Below are positions 46,331 through 54,899 of a stretch of DNA of 64,000 nt, piece after piece; the stretch's first letter is position 1, and every line of letters starts with the position of its first letter. Origin of the DNA: Cetobacterium_A somerae (lineage in GTDB: Bacteria > Fusobacteriota > Fusobacteriia > Fusobacteriales > Fusobacteriaceae); NCBI RefSeq assembly GCF_044784365.2, contig NZ_CP173063.2. One strand, 5' to 3'. The notes under the pieces were generated by a model, which did no database searches, was not told the origin of the DNA, and saw only the letters and a list, made by a program, of their open reading frames with translations. The position numbers and the translations under genes are program-made.

Positions 46331-47488
46331 TTAACTTAAAAAATCCAAAGTATATTGAGCATATAAAGCCGTACCAATTTCTAGAGAATCTTCATCTATT
46401 GCAAATTTTTCATGGTGATGAGGATAATTAGCATCTTTAGATGGGTTTCCAGCTCCAACAAAAGCTAAGACTCCAGGGACTTTCTCTAAGAAATAGCAGA
46501 AATCTTCTCCACCAGTAATTTTTTCCATTTTTAAAATTCCATCTCTTCCAAGAATAGTTTCAACAGATTTTAAAGCAATTTTTGAACAATTTTCATCATT
46601 TATACAAGGAGCAGTTCCATATGTATAATTAACTTGACCAGAAGCTCTATATGTATCACAAGTTCCCTTTGTAACTCTTTCTAAAATTGATTTAAAATTA
46701 TTTCTAATTTCAGGATTAAAAGTACGAGTTGTTCCTTTTAAAATAGCCTGGTTTGCAATAACATTAAATCGTGTTCCTGAATGGAAAGATCCAACAGTTA
46801 CAACACCAGATTCTAAAGGACTTATCTCTCTACTTACAATTGATTGTAAATTCATAATTAAAGCTGAACCAACAACAACGGCATCAATAGTTTGATGTGG
46901 GAGCGATCCATGCCCACCTTTACCGTTTACAACAATTTCAAATATATCTGCTGATGCCATTCTAGTACCAGCTTCTACAGAAACTTTACCACAAGGAAGA
47001 TCACTCCATAAATGAATTGCAAAACATCCATCTGCATTATCAATAGGTTCCTCTTCAAGCATTTTTAAAGCTCCTTGTGCAATTTCTTCTGCAGGTTGGA
47101 AAAAAAGTCTAACTTCACCAGCTAAAGTATCTTTTATTTCATTTAATACTTTAGCTGCTCCTAAAAGCATTGCAGAATGTCCATCATGACCACATGCATG
47201 CATCATGCCAATATTTGTAGAACAATACTCTACACCAGTGCATTCTTGAACTTGTAGGGCATCCATATCTGCTCTTAAAATAATTTTTTTACCTTTTTTA
47301 TCTTTATTTATAAATCCAACTACGCCAGTACCTGCAATTACTTTAAATGGAATCCCCATTTTTGTTAATTCTTCTTGAATTCTCTTAGATGTTCTAAATT
47401 CTTGAAAACTTGGTTCAGGATATTTATGAAACTCCCTTCTCATGTTAATAATATAATTTTTATTTTGTTCTACAAGTTTTTTAATCAT
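46331..47488 (-). CDS. M20 family amidohydrolase (N-acyl-amino acid hydrolase type)
   Basis: A 385-aa zinc hydrolase of the hippurate hydrolase/IAA-amino-acid hydrolase group. Metal motifs are LRADMDALQVQE, HACGHDGHSAM, PAEEIAQGALKM and the late HHHEKFAID. The dimerisation domain carries GKGGHGSLPHQTID. It would release amino acids from N-acylated forms or act on small peptides. The secondary-transporter gene lies 12 bases upstream in the same operon, so uptake and hydrolysis of one compound are probably paired (inference). Confidence 0.9.
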   Translation of the reverse strand: MIKKLVEQNKNYIINMRREFHKYPEPSFQEFRTSKRIQEELTKMGIPFKVIAGTGVVGFINKDKKGKKIILRADMDALQVQECTGVEYCSTNIGMMHACGHDGHSAMLLGAAKVLNEIKDTLAGEVRLFFQPAEEIAQGALKMLEEEPIDNADGCFAIHLWSDLPCGKVSVEAGTRMASADIFEIVVNGKGGHGSLPHQTIDAVVVGSALIMNLQSIVSREISPLESGVVTVGSFHSGTRFNVIANQAILKGTTRTFNPEIRNNFKSILERVTKGTCDTYRASGQVNYTYGTAPCINDENCSKIALKSVETILGRDGILKMEKITGGEDFCYFLEKVPGVLAFVGAGNPSKDANYPHHHEKFAIDEDSLEIGTALYAQYTLDFLS

Positions 47489-47500
47489 TTTTTATCCTCC

Positions 47501-48673
47501 TTATAGTAATTTTACAAATATTCCAGCTATAATAACAGAAACAATAGTTACAGAAACAAAGCCTCCAACTAACATTTTTGGTAACATAGCATCAATTAAA
47601 AACTGTTTTTCCTCTTCTGTTTCTCCTAGAGATTTAGCTGCTTCAACTGTTAAAGCATAATTTGCAGGAAATCCATATAAGGCATTTAAAGATATGGCAC
47701 ATGACATTGGAGAAGATTCTTTTAAAATTTTACCAACTATAAATGAAAATATTAACATTCCAACAACACCAAATCCAATAATACCTATGAAAGGAATCAA
47801 AAGAGTTTGAAGCATTTCAGGAGTGGCTTTAGATAATCCGCCAAATATAAAAGCCATTAGACCGGTCATATAAAATCCAAAAGTTCCAGATACATTTAAA
47901 GGTTTTCTTTCAATAAAGCCACTTTCAGCACCAATTACTCCAGCAAATAAACAGATAACATATCTAGAAACAACTTCGTTAATAGCTTCTGTAAATAAAA
48001 TTGCACCTCCAACTAAAAGAGCTAATTTTAAAAGAACAATATAAGTTGTTTGATATTCTTTTGGTAGAGGCGGAATCAATCGCTTAGTTTCCTCTTCTTC
48101 AATCTCTTTTTTATCAAGATTAATAGCTTCTCCTTTTCTAAATTTTTTCAAAAGACTTGTTCCTTCTAATCTTAGAACAAAAGCAGTTAAAGGATAACCT
48201 ATAAATCCTTGCATAACATACATAACAACAGCTAAAACAGCAAGTTTAGGTAATCCTTTAGCAGTTGCAGCCTCAGACATAATAATTGAGGCAACCACCC
48301 CTCCACTAAGGGGTGGAGTTGCAATAACTAACATTTCCCAAGGAAAAAATAGTTTTCCTAAAACTAAAGTTCCAAAACAAATTCCCAATATTCCAAAAAT
48401 AGCTATTGAAAATGACTTCCATTGTCTAATAAGTTCTTTTAAGCTTAACATAGTTCCTAAATGTGTAACAAGAAAAAGCATAGAACTTATAATAATTGGA
48501 GTTACGAATCCAGCTATTTCAAGAATATTTTCTGGAAATATTGTCCAATAACCAATTAAAAAAACAATAGCAGTAATAAAAACGGATGGAACAATAGCTT
48601 TAGTTTTTATAGAAATTATTTCACCAATAGCTAGAGCTCCCAAAACACAAATAATCGCTGTAATTAAATTCAT
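47501..48673 (-). CDS. Secondary transporter with about 11 membrane segments
   Basis: A 390-aa integral inner-membrane protein. Two halves seem related, with conserved polar segments TPPLSGGVVASIIMSEAA and SPMSCAISLNALYGFPANYA at similar places, the pattern of glutamate/sodium symporter-like (ESS) and related carriers. A charged loop near residue 180-205 divides them. I cannot name the family with certainty. Because its gene directly precedes an M20 amidohydrolase, an N-acyl amino acid or peptide is a likely substrate. Confidence 0.65.
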   Translation of the reverse strand: MNLITAIICVLGALAIGEIISIKTKAIVPSVFITAIVFLIGYWTIFPENILEIAGFVTPIIISSMLFLVTHLGTMLSLKELIRQWKSFSIAIFGILGICFGTLVLGKLFFPWEMLVIATPPLSGGVVASIIMSEAATAKGLPKLAVLAVVMYVMQGFIGYPLTAFVLRLEGTSLLKKFRKGEAINLDKKEIEEEETKRLIPPLPKEYQTTYIVLLKLALLVGGAILFTEAINEVVSRYVICLFAGVIGAESGFIERKPLNVSGTFGFYMTGLMAFIFGGLSKATPEMLQTLLIPFIGIIGFGVVGMLIFSFIVGKILKESSPMSCAISLNALYGFPANYALTVEAAKSLGETEEEKQFLIDAMLPKMLVGGFVSVTIVSVIIAGIFVKLL

Positions 48674-48823
48674 AAAAAATCTCCTCCAAATAGTACCAAA
48701 TAAAAAATATATTATTAAATTTTAAGATGTATTCAAAATAAAAGGAAGGTAAGTATTTTCAACGAATAGATAAAGAAAAGTATGTCTTTTTATTTTAAAA
48801 TTTTTTAAGCTTCGGAGGTAGAT

Positions 48824-49519
48824 ATGAAAAAAAAATTAAAGTTATTTTCATTAATAACAATATTTTTTATTATTTTTAGAAATGGATTTGCAAGTGAAAA
48901 AATATATTCTCAAGGAAATAGTAAAATTAAAAAGATAGCTTTAACTTTTGATGATGGACCGAATGATACTTCTCTTCCAAAAGTTTTAGATTTATTAAAA
49001 GAAGAAAAGATAAAAGCATCCTTTTTTTTCATAGGAAAAAATATTTCAGATAGAAAATTAGAAGTTGAAAGAGTTCATAAGGAAGGTCATTTAGTTTTAA
49101 ATCATAGTTATACACATTCAAATTTTGATAAGGCATCTCAAGAACTTATAATATCTGAAATAGAAAAAACAAATAAAACAATAAATGATATTATAGGTGT
49201 GACTCCAAAGTTATATAGACCACCATATGGTATAATTACAGAAAATGTAAAAATAGCTGTTAAAAATCTAGATATGAATATAGTTCTTTGGAATGTAGAT
49301 GGAGAGGATTGGAATACAAAGAGATCATTAGATTACGTAGTAAATACTCAAGAAAAAGAAACAAAAAATGGAAGTATTATTCTTATGCATACACAACCAG
49401 ATAAAGATACATCATATGAAGCTTTGAAAAAATTAATTCCATATTATAGAAGTAAAGGATATGAATTTGTGAAACTTGATGAATTGTTAAATATAGAGCC
49501 GTATAAAAGTTTAAAATAA
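48824..49519 (+). CDS. Polysaccharide deacetylase (NodB domain)
   Basis: A 231-aa exported enzyme with an N-terminal signal or anchor (MKKKLKLFSLITIFFIIF) followed by a NodB domain. The five motifs are visible: TFDDGPND with the catalytic and metal Asp pair, HSYTHSNF with the metal His pair, RPPYG, DGEDWN and LMHTQ. It would deacetylate N-acetylglucosamine residues of peptidoglycan or another glycan in the periplasm. It stands alone between terminators. Confidence 0.92.
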   Translation: MKKKLKLFSLITIFFIIFRNGFASEKIYSQGNSKIKKIALTFDDGPNDTSLPKVLDLLKEEKIKASFFFIGKNISDRKLEVERVHKEGHLVLNHSYTHSNFDKASQELIISEIEKTNKTINDIIGVTPKLYRPPYGIITENVKIAVKNLDMNIVLWNVDGEDWNTKRSLDYVVNTQEKETKNGSIILMHTQPDKDTSYEALKKLIPYYRSKGYEFVKLDELLNIEPYKSLK

Positions 49520-49559
49520 AAAAGGATAAAATTCTAAATGAATTTTATCCTTTTTTTTA
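49519..49559. terminator. Bidirectional terminator
   Basis: AAAAAGGATAAAATT and AATTTTATCCTTTTT pair around a 7-base loop, followed by a long T run; it is shared by the convergent genes. Confidence 0.88.
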
Positions 49560-49787
49560 TTGCATACTTGAAGTCATTAAAAATGTCATTGAAAGAAACC
49601 AAATAATCATACCAATAACTATCATAACCAAAGAAGCAATTAAAAAATTTTTTAAATTTTGATTAGTTTTATCAGAAACTAGCCATTTAATCCACATAAT
49701 TATATTTACAATAGGAATCATCATAATTATTTGAATTATAATCCAATCTCTGACAGTCAACACTTTTTCGTTATCTTTTATATCCAT
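49557..49787 (-). CDS. Small membrane protein, 76 aa
   Basis: A protein with two hydrophobic spans (WIIIQIIMMIPIVNIIMWIKWL and FLIASLVMIVIGMIIWFLSM) separated by a short polar loop. The frame is open to an ATG 15 codons upstream (49832), but that ATG overlaps the GGAGGTGAG site and has no site of its own. The ATG used here starts MDIKDNEKVLTVRDW. Between the site and this ATG lies a hairpin (GAGAGAATATTT with AAATATCTCTC) that would bring them within about 11 bases. Function unknown. Confidence 0.6.
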   Translation of the reverse strand: MDIKDNEKVLTVRDWIIIQIIMMIPIVNIIMWIKWLVSDKTNQNLKNFLIASLVMIVIGMIIWFLSMTFLMTSSMQ

Positions 49788-49891
49788 TTTGAAGAGAGAT
49801 ATTTTGACAAATATTCTCTCACTCACCTCCATAATATATAGTTTATATTAAGATTATACAGTTAAACATAGCTATTTCCTTTAAGTTTAGA

Positions 49892-49930
49892 AAAAAATAA
49901 GCATCAAGACAAAATCTTGATGCTTGACTT
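49892..49930 (-). terminator. Terminator after the 84-aa lipoprotein gene
   Basis: AAGCATCAAGA and TCTTGATGCTT form a perfect stem with a T run on the minus strand. Confidence 0.85.
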
Positions 49931-49935
49931 TATAA

Positions 49936-50190
49936 TTAGTTAGCAACTGTTTCAACTATTTCTTCAGTTGATACAATTTCAGAGTTTGGAATTATAACAT
50001 CTCCACTTGTTTCTTCATTTACATCTGCTGCAACAGATTGTTCAATAGCTTCAATAGCACTATTAGTAGGAACTTTTTCAATAACAGTAGTCTGTTCAAC
50101 TATAACTTCTTGTGTAGAAACTTCTTCTTTTTCTTTTCCACACGCTGCAAAAATTGTTAGTATTGCTAAAGATAATAAAATTTTTTTCAT
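49936..50190 (-). CDS. Small acidic lipoprotein, 84 aa
   Basis: A predicted lipoprotein: MKKILLSLAILTIFAAC is a signal peptide with a lipobox Cys at 17. The mature part is a short, Glu/Val/Thr-rich, acidic and probably disordered chain (EEVSTQEVIVEQTTVIEK, later EIVSTEEIVETVAN) with no recognisable domain. It is a single gene with its own terminator. Function unknown. Confidence 0.75.
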   Translation of the reverse strand: MKKILLSLAILTIFAACGKEKEEVSTQEVIVEQTTVIEKVPTNSAIEAIEQSVAADVNEETSGDVIIPNSEIVSTEEIVETVAN

Positions 50191-50432
50191 TTAGAACTCC
50201 TTTTGTTGTTAAATTTACGATATATTCTACAACTATTTTAAGAAATTGTATATTTGAAATTTTAGATCAAAAGTTTTGGTATAATTTTTCAACTTTATAA
50301 TCTGTTCAATTGTTTACAATCATAACAAATAAAAATTAGTTTGATTTTTTATGGAACAAAAGTTATACTACTAATAGTAAGATTAAAAAATTGGACATAA
50401 AAGTTTAATCAAAATAATTAGGGGGATACAAA

Positions 50433-51341
50433 ATGTTAGATGGATTACAATCTATTTTTAATACATTGTCAACTGGGGTTGTCGTATTAAATAATAAAGC
50501 TGAAGTTAAATTTTTAAATAAGTATATGATGAGTATAATGAAAAAAAAGCATTTAAAAAATCAACAATTAGGGGAACTTTTTGGAAATTTATTTACTTGT
50601 ATTCATACAGAAGATAGTAATCAAAGATGTGGGGAAACCGAAAATTGTCCTGAATGTCCATTAAGAAAATCTTTAGGAGAAGTCTCTAAAGCTTCTCAAA
50701 TTGTTGTTTTTGAAAAGGAATTCTACTTATCAGAAGAGCAACAGAAATTAAAAAAATTTTTTGGAATCAGTATGAAACCTGTAGTTGATTCAGACGAAGG
50801 TGAGGTATTAATTGAAGTATTTCCAATAAAGCATGATAAAGTTAGTGAATTTTATTTATATTATCAAAATATAGATGAAGTAAATAAAAAAGTATATAGA
50901 GATGTTTTAACAGGTTTGTATAATAGAAATTTTTATGAAGAAAAAATATCTAAAATTTATAATAATATGGAGCATCTTAGTGTAATTTTGCTAGATATAG
51001 ATAATTTCAAAAGTTTAAATGATACAAAAGGTCATATTGAAGGTGATAAAATACTAAAAGCTCTTTCTAAAATAATAAAAGAAACTATTCATTCCGAAAG
51101 TTATGCAATAAGAATGGGTGGAGATGAGTTTTTAATTTTAGTAAAAAAAACAAAAGAAGAAGCATTAAATTTAGCTAAAATAATTTTATCAGAATTTGAG
51201 ACTTTTAATAAAAGTGTAAGTATAGGAGTTGCTGAAAAAAAGATAGAACTAAAAACAATAAATGATTTATATAAAAAAGCAGATATGGCTCTATATACAG
51301 CTAAAAAAAATGGTAAAGGAACAATAGTGACAAATTATTAA
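50433..51341 (+). CDS. Diguanylate cyclase with N-terminal Cys-containing PAS domain
   Basis: A 302-aa cytoplasmic c-di-GMP synthase. Residues 1-140 look like a PAS domain (GVVVLNNKAEVKFLNKYMM) with four Cys at 56, 66, 72 and 75 (the last pair as CPEC), which could hold a metal or act as redox switch. The GGDEF domain runs from about 150 with DVLTGLYNRNFYEE, the intact active site RMGGDEFLIL and the ending ADMALYTAKKNGKG. There is no membrane span. A GGGGG-rich site precedes the ATG. Synthase activity is likely; the signal is unknown. Confidence 0.9.
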   Translation: MLDGLQSIFNTLSTGVVVLNNKAEVKFLNKYMMSIMKKKHLKNQQLGELFGNLFTCIHTEDSNQRCGETENCPECPLRKSLGEVSKASQIVVFEKEFYLSEEQQKLKKFFGISMKPVVDSDEGEVLIEVFPIKHDKVSEFYLYYQNIDEVNKKVYRDVLTGLYNRNFYEEKISKIYNNMEHLSVILLDIDNFKSLNDTKGHIEGDKILKALSKIIKETIHSESYAIRMGGDEFLILVKKTKEEALNLAKIILSEFETFNKSVSIGVAEKKIELKTINDLYKKADMALYTAKKNGKGTIVTNY

Positions 51342-51369
51342 TTAATTTATATTATTTTCTTCAAAATAA

Positions 51370-51378
51370 TGTTATAAT
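51370..51378 (+). promoter_or_regulatory. Extended -10 element for the DEAD-box helicase gene
   Basis: TGTTATAAT, a -10 with an upstream TG, lies 36 bases before the ATG at 51415; no clear -35 is seen. Confidence 0.45.
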
Positions 51379-51414
51379 AACAGATACACAAAAAATATTA
51401 TAAATGGAGAAAAT

Positions 51415-52653
51415 ATGAAATTTAAAGAATTTAATTTTAAAACAGAAATAATGGCACAAATTGATGCTGTTGGATATAAAGAACCTACCCCAATTCAAGC
51501 ACAAGCTATCCCAGTAATCTTAGAAGGAAGCGATATTCTTGGATTAGCTAAAACAGGAACAGGAAAAACTGCAGCATTTGTTCTTCCTATTTTAGAAAAA
51601 ATAGCAACAACAAAAGGAAAAGGAAAAGGTGTAAGAGCTTTGATTATTGCTCCTACTAGAGAACTTGCAGAACAAATTAATAATACTGTTTTACAATTAG
51701 GAAAGCAGATTGGGATAAAAAGTTTAGCTGTTTATGGTGGAACATCAGTTAAAAAACAGGTAGACGTTTTAAAGACTGGAGTAGATATTGTTGTAGGGTG
51801 TCCTGGAAGAATTCTAGATCATATTAATCAAGGAAATTTAGGATTAACAAGACTTGAATTTTTAGTATTAGATGAAGCTGATCATATGTTAGATATGGGA
51901 TTTTTAAAAGATATTGAAAAAATTGTAAAACATACTCCTAAAAAGAAGCAAACTCTTTTCTTCTCAGCAACAATGCCAAAAGAAATTAAAACTTTAGCAT
52001 TTAAAGTTTTAGAAAAGGGACATAAAACAATTGAAGTAGAATACAAAGATCCTGTTAAATTAATTGAGCATGAATTATATCATATAGATCACGATGATAA
52101 AAAATCAAAACTTATAGAATTACTTGATGATTCGAGTATAGAATCTGTTATTGTTTTTACAAATGGAAAACACAAAGCTAGACATCTTAGTAAAACATTA
52201 GAAGTTAAAGGATTAAAAGCTGTAAATTTTCAAGGTAATTTATCACAAAATCAAAGAGATGCTGCTTTATCTGGTTTTAGAGAAGGAAAATATAATATAC
52301 TTGTAGCTACTGATATTGCTGCTAGAGGCTTAGATATACCTCAAGTTACTCATGTTATAAACTTTGATTTACCTAAAACGGCTGAAGCATTTACTCATAG
52401 AAGTGGAAGAACAGGAAGAGCTAATAAAAATGGTATAGTAATTTCTTTTTCATCATTAGATGATAAAAAGATTTTAACAGAAATTTTAAAATTAAATAAG
52501 ATAGAATTTGCTAAAGTTCATGGAAATGAGAAAGATTTATCTAAAAAGCCTATAAAAAAATATAATGAAAAACCTACTAATCCTCAAAATAAACCTAAAT
52601 CTAATAGATTTAAGAAATCTTCAAATAAACAACAAAGCGCAAAAAAATCTTAA
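51415..52653 (+). CDS. DEAD-box ATP-dependent RNA helicase
   Basis: A 412-aa cytoplasmic RNA helicase with all core motifs: the Q motif (PTPIQAQAIP), Walker A AKTGTGKT, PTRELAEQ, the DEAD box in LVLDEADHML, SAT in FFSATMP, and HRSGRTGR near 375-382. The C-terminal 40 residues are a basic, Lys/Asn/Pro-rich tail that likely binds RNA. This is a short-tailed CshA/RhlE-type enzyme for RNA folding, decay or ribosome assembly, often cold induced. It is a single gene with a terminator. Confidence 0.93.
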   Translation: MKFKEFNFKTEIMAQIDAVGYKEPTPIQAQAIPVILEGSDILGLAKTGTGKTAAFVLPILEKIATTKGKGKGVRALIIAPTRELAEQINNTVLQLGKQIGIKSLAVYGGTSVKKQVDVLKTGVDIVVGCPGRILDHINQGNLGLTRLEFLVLDEADHMLDMGFLKDIEKIVKHTPKKKQTLFFSATMPKEIKTLAFKVLEKGHKTIEVEYKDPVKLIEHELYHIDHDDKKSKLIELLDDSSIESVIVFTNGKHKARHLSKTLEVKGLKAVNFQGNLSQNQRDAALSGFREGKYNILVATDIAARGLDIPQVTHVINFDLPKTAEAFTHRSGRTGRANKNGIVISFSSLDDKKILTEILKLNKIEFAKVHGNEKDLSKKPIKKYNEKPTNPQNKPKSNRFKKSSNKQQSAKKS

Positions 52654-52654
52654 A

Positions 52655-52692
52655 AAAAAAATCTTTCTATTTATTTAGAAAGATTTTTTTTT
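52655..52692 (+). terminator. Terminator after the helicase gene
   Basis: AAAATCTTTCTA pairs with TAGAAAGATTTT, followed by T9. Confidence 0.85.
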
Positions 52693-52734
52693 ACAAATCA
52701 TCTCGTATTATATGTATAATACGAGATGATTTGT
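52693..52734. repeat. Perfect 20-bp inverted repeat with 2-base centre
   Basis: Two 20-base arms starting ACAAATCATCTCG and ending CGAGATGATTTGT match perfectly around a central TG. It directly follows the helicase terminator. A partial copy, TACGAGATTATATA, appears near 52803. The arms are more GC-rich than the surroundings and no T tract follows. The rest of the gap to 52930 holds a weak GAATCC/GGATTC stem near 52831-52857 that may end the LysE transcript. The repeat's role is unknown. Confidence 0.7.
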
Positions 52735-52930
52735 AATGAATTTACTAAAGTTTTTTAATAAATTATAAAATATACATAAAAAAAGAGAATTTAATTAACT
52801 AAATACGAGATTATATAGATAAAAAAAGGAATCCAGTAGATTAAATTCATAGGATTCACTTTATTATTCCTTAAAATTATTTTCAAAAAATAATTATTTA
52901 TTGTAATTTGTAATTTATAGTAAAAATCGA

Positions 52931-53524
52931 CTATATACTTAATATTAATACAGAACCCATAGTTAAATATACTCCACTTGAAATATAAGTCATATATTTT
53001 TGGAAATTCCCTTTTATATTTTTTATAAAATGAGAAACAAAACTAGCCAAACAAATAAACCAGATAATTTCAACGATTAAATAAGCACTTCCTAATAATA
53101 TTGCCTCTTTGGCATAATTATTAGTATTTACTACAAATTGTGGAATAAAAGTTACAAAGAAAAGTAAAATTTTAGGGTTTGCTAAATTAGTTATAACTCC
53201 TCTTATATAACAATCATTTTTTATAGGTTCTAATGAATTCGAATTATTAGTTTTTCTATTTTTTATAGTTATTATTCCAATATAAACTAAATAAAGTCCT
53301 CCAATAATTTTTATAATACTGAGCATGTTAGGAAATACATATAAAATTGAAGATAATCCAATTGCTGCAATAATATTATAAATCATTCCGCCAGTCATTA
53401 TTCCTAAAGCTGATAAAATACCTTCTTTTCTTCCTAAAGAAGCTGAATTATTTAAAACATAGATTGTTGCAATTCCTGGTGTTGCTGCAATAATTAAAGA
53501 TGAAAATAAAAAACTTAGTAGCAT
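52931..53524 (-). CDS. LysE/RhtB family exporter
   Basis: A 197-aa inner-membrane amino-acid or metabolite exporter with about six hydrophobic segments. The conserved N-terminal part AATPGIATIYVLNNSASLGRKEG and the later TNLANPKILLFFVTFIPQF are typical of LysE/RhtB proteins. The XRE-cupin regulator is divergent from it across 174 bases and may control it. AAAGGAC precedes the ATG. Confidence 0.9.
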   Translation of the reverse strand: MLLSFLFSSLIIAATPGIATIYVLNNSASLGRKEGILSALGIMTGGMIYNIIAAIGLSSILYVFPNMLSIIKIIGGLYLVYIGIITIKNRKTNNSNSLEPIKNDCYIRGVITNLANPKILLFFVTFIPQFVVNTNNYAKEAILLGSAYLIVEIIWFICLASFVSHFIKNIKGNFQKYMTYISSGVYLTMGSVLILSI

Positions 53525-53640
53525 ATTTTAGTCCTTTCTAGATATATTTGTCTGTAATATTAATATTATAAAGAGATATTAACATAAAATAAAAAAAATA
53601 TCAACAAAATAGTGAATATTTTATTCATAATTATGAATTT

Positions 53641-53669
53641 TTGAGTTATAGTTATTTTTATGATATAAT
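53641..53669 (+). promoter_or_regulatory. Promoter for the XRE-cupin regulator gene
   Basis: TTGAGT at 53641-53646 and TATAAT at 53664-53669 are separated by 17 bases. The transcript would begin near 53676 and carry the TAGGAG ribosome site before the GTG at 53699. Confidence 0.6.
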
Positions 53670-53698
53670 AAATAAAAAATATGAATAGGAGTTAACTA

Positions 53699-54235
53699 GT
53701 GGAAATATCTGAAAAAATCAAAAACTTAAGAAAAGATAAAGGCTTATCTATAAAAGAACTTTCTGAAAAAACAGGTCTCTCTGTTGGGTTTATTAGCAAT
53801 TTAGAAAGAAATATAAATAGTCCATCTATAGCTAACCTTCAGTTAATATGTAAAGTTTTGGATATAAGTTTAATAGATCTTTTAAAAGAGGATAGAGAGT
53901 CTGTCATAACTTTAAAATCAGAAGATAGAAAATTATTATTTACTTCAAATAAAGAAGGAACTAAATACTATAATTTAATTCCTGATAATTCTGAAATTAA
54001 TGGTAGTTATGTTGTAATTAATCCTAAATGTACATCCGAAAATGTAAGATGGAGTCATTCTCACGATGAAATTGGAATAGTTATCAAAGGAGAATTAGAG
54101 ATAAACCTTTCTAATAGAAAAATTTATAAATTAAAAGAAGGGGATTCAATTTATATAAAGAAAAATACACCTCATAAATATAGGAATCCTGGGAATATTC
54201 CTGCAATTACTCATTGGTTCTCTATAAAAAAGTAA
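53699..54235 (+). CDS. XRE-family regulator with C-terminal cupin domain
   Basis: A 178-aa repressor or activator. The N-terminal HTH_XRE is seen in IKNLRKDKGLSIKELSEKTG followed by LSVGFISNLERN; the C-terminal cupin includes SHSHDEIGIVIKGELEINL and EGDSIYIKKNTPHKYRNPG. Such regulators sense amino acids, polyamines or related compounds through the cupin. It starts at GTG with TAGGAG upstream. The LysE exporter is divergent, and a methyltransferase follows after 13 bases, so both are candidate targets. Confidence 0.92.
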   Translation: MEISEKIKNLRKDKGLSIKELSEKTGLSVGFISNLERNINSPSIANLQLICKVLDISLIDLLKEDRESVITLKSEDRKLLFTSNKEGTKYYNLIPDNSEINGSYVVINPKCTSENVRWSHSHDEIGIVIKGELEINLSNRKIYKLKEGDSIYIKKNTPHKYRNPGNIPAITHWFSIKK

Positions 54236-54248
54236 AAAGGAGAATAAT

Positions 54249-54878
54249 TTGAACTCAAATAAATCTGTAAATTATAAAGAAAATACAATTAAATTTTTTG
54301 ATAAAATGGCAAGTAAAAAACATGGAGACTCTTTTAAACACTATAATAATGTTTTAGATTGGTTAGATTTATTATTAGCAAATGAAGAATATACTCTTTT
54401 AGATTTAGGAACAGGAAAAGGAGATTTGTTGTTAAAAATAATAGAAAAAAATAAATTTTTAAAATTAATAGGTTTAGATATATCATCTGAGATGATAAAA
54501 CTAGCTATTAGTAAAGGGATCTCTGCTAACTTTGTTATTGGTGATAGCGAAGCCATACCTTTAAAAAACTCTTCAATTGATATTATAACTTGTATAAATT
54601 CTTTTCATCATTATTCTAATCCTGAAAAATCAATATCTGAAATAGCTAGAGTCTTAAAATCTAATGGAACTCTTATTTTAGGAGAAATCTGGATACTACC
54701 TATATTTAGAAATATAATAAATTTTTTCCTTCCTTATATGAAAACAGGGGATTATAAAATTTACTCTTGTAAAGATATTATAAAATTATTTTCTCAACAA
54801 GGTATTATTTTAGTGGAAAAAAAATACGTTTTTCCTAGTAATTATACATATTTATTAAAAAAAGCTGAAGTAAAATAA
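54249..54878 (+). CDS. Class I SAM-dependent methyltransferase
   Basis: A 209-aa methyltransferase of the UbiE/type-11 group. The SAM-binding glycine motif is LLDLGTGKGDLL, followed by LIGLDISSEMIKLA, VIGDSEAIPLKNSSID and SFHHYSNPEKSISEIARVLK. The start is TTG, 5 bases after AAAGGAG. It is co-transcribed with the XRE-cupin regulator. The substrate is unknown; a small molecule is more likely than a nucleic acid. Confidence 0.9.
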   Translation: MNSNKSVNYKENTIKFFDKMASKKHGDSFKHYNNVLDWLDLLLANEEYTLLDLGTGKGDLLLKIIEKNKFLKLIGLDISSEMIKLAISKGISANFVIGDSEAIPLKNSSIDIITCINSFHHYSNPEKSISEIARVLKSNGTLILGEIWILPIFRNIINFFLPYMKTGDYKIYSCKDIIKLFSQQGIILVEKKYVFPSNYTYLLKKAEVK

Positions 54879-54899
54879 ACCTACTTCAGCTTTTAATTT
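54859..54899. terminator. Bidirectional terminator
   Basis: AAAAGCTGAAGTA and TACTTCAGCTTTT form a perfect stem overlapping the methyltransferase end, serving both converging genes. Confidence 0.85.
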
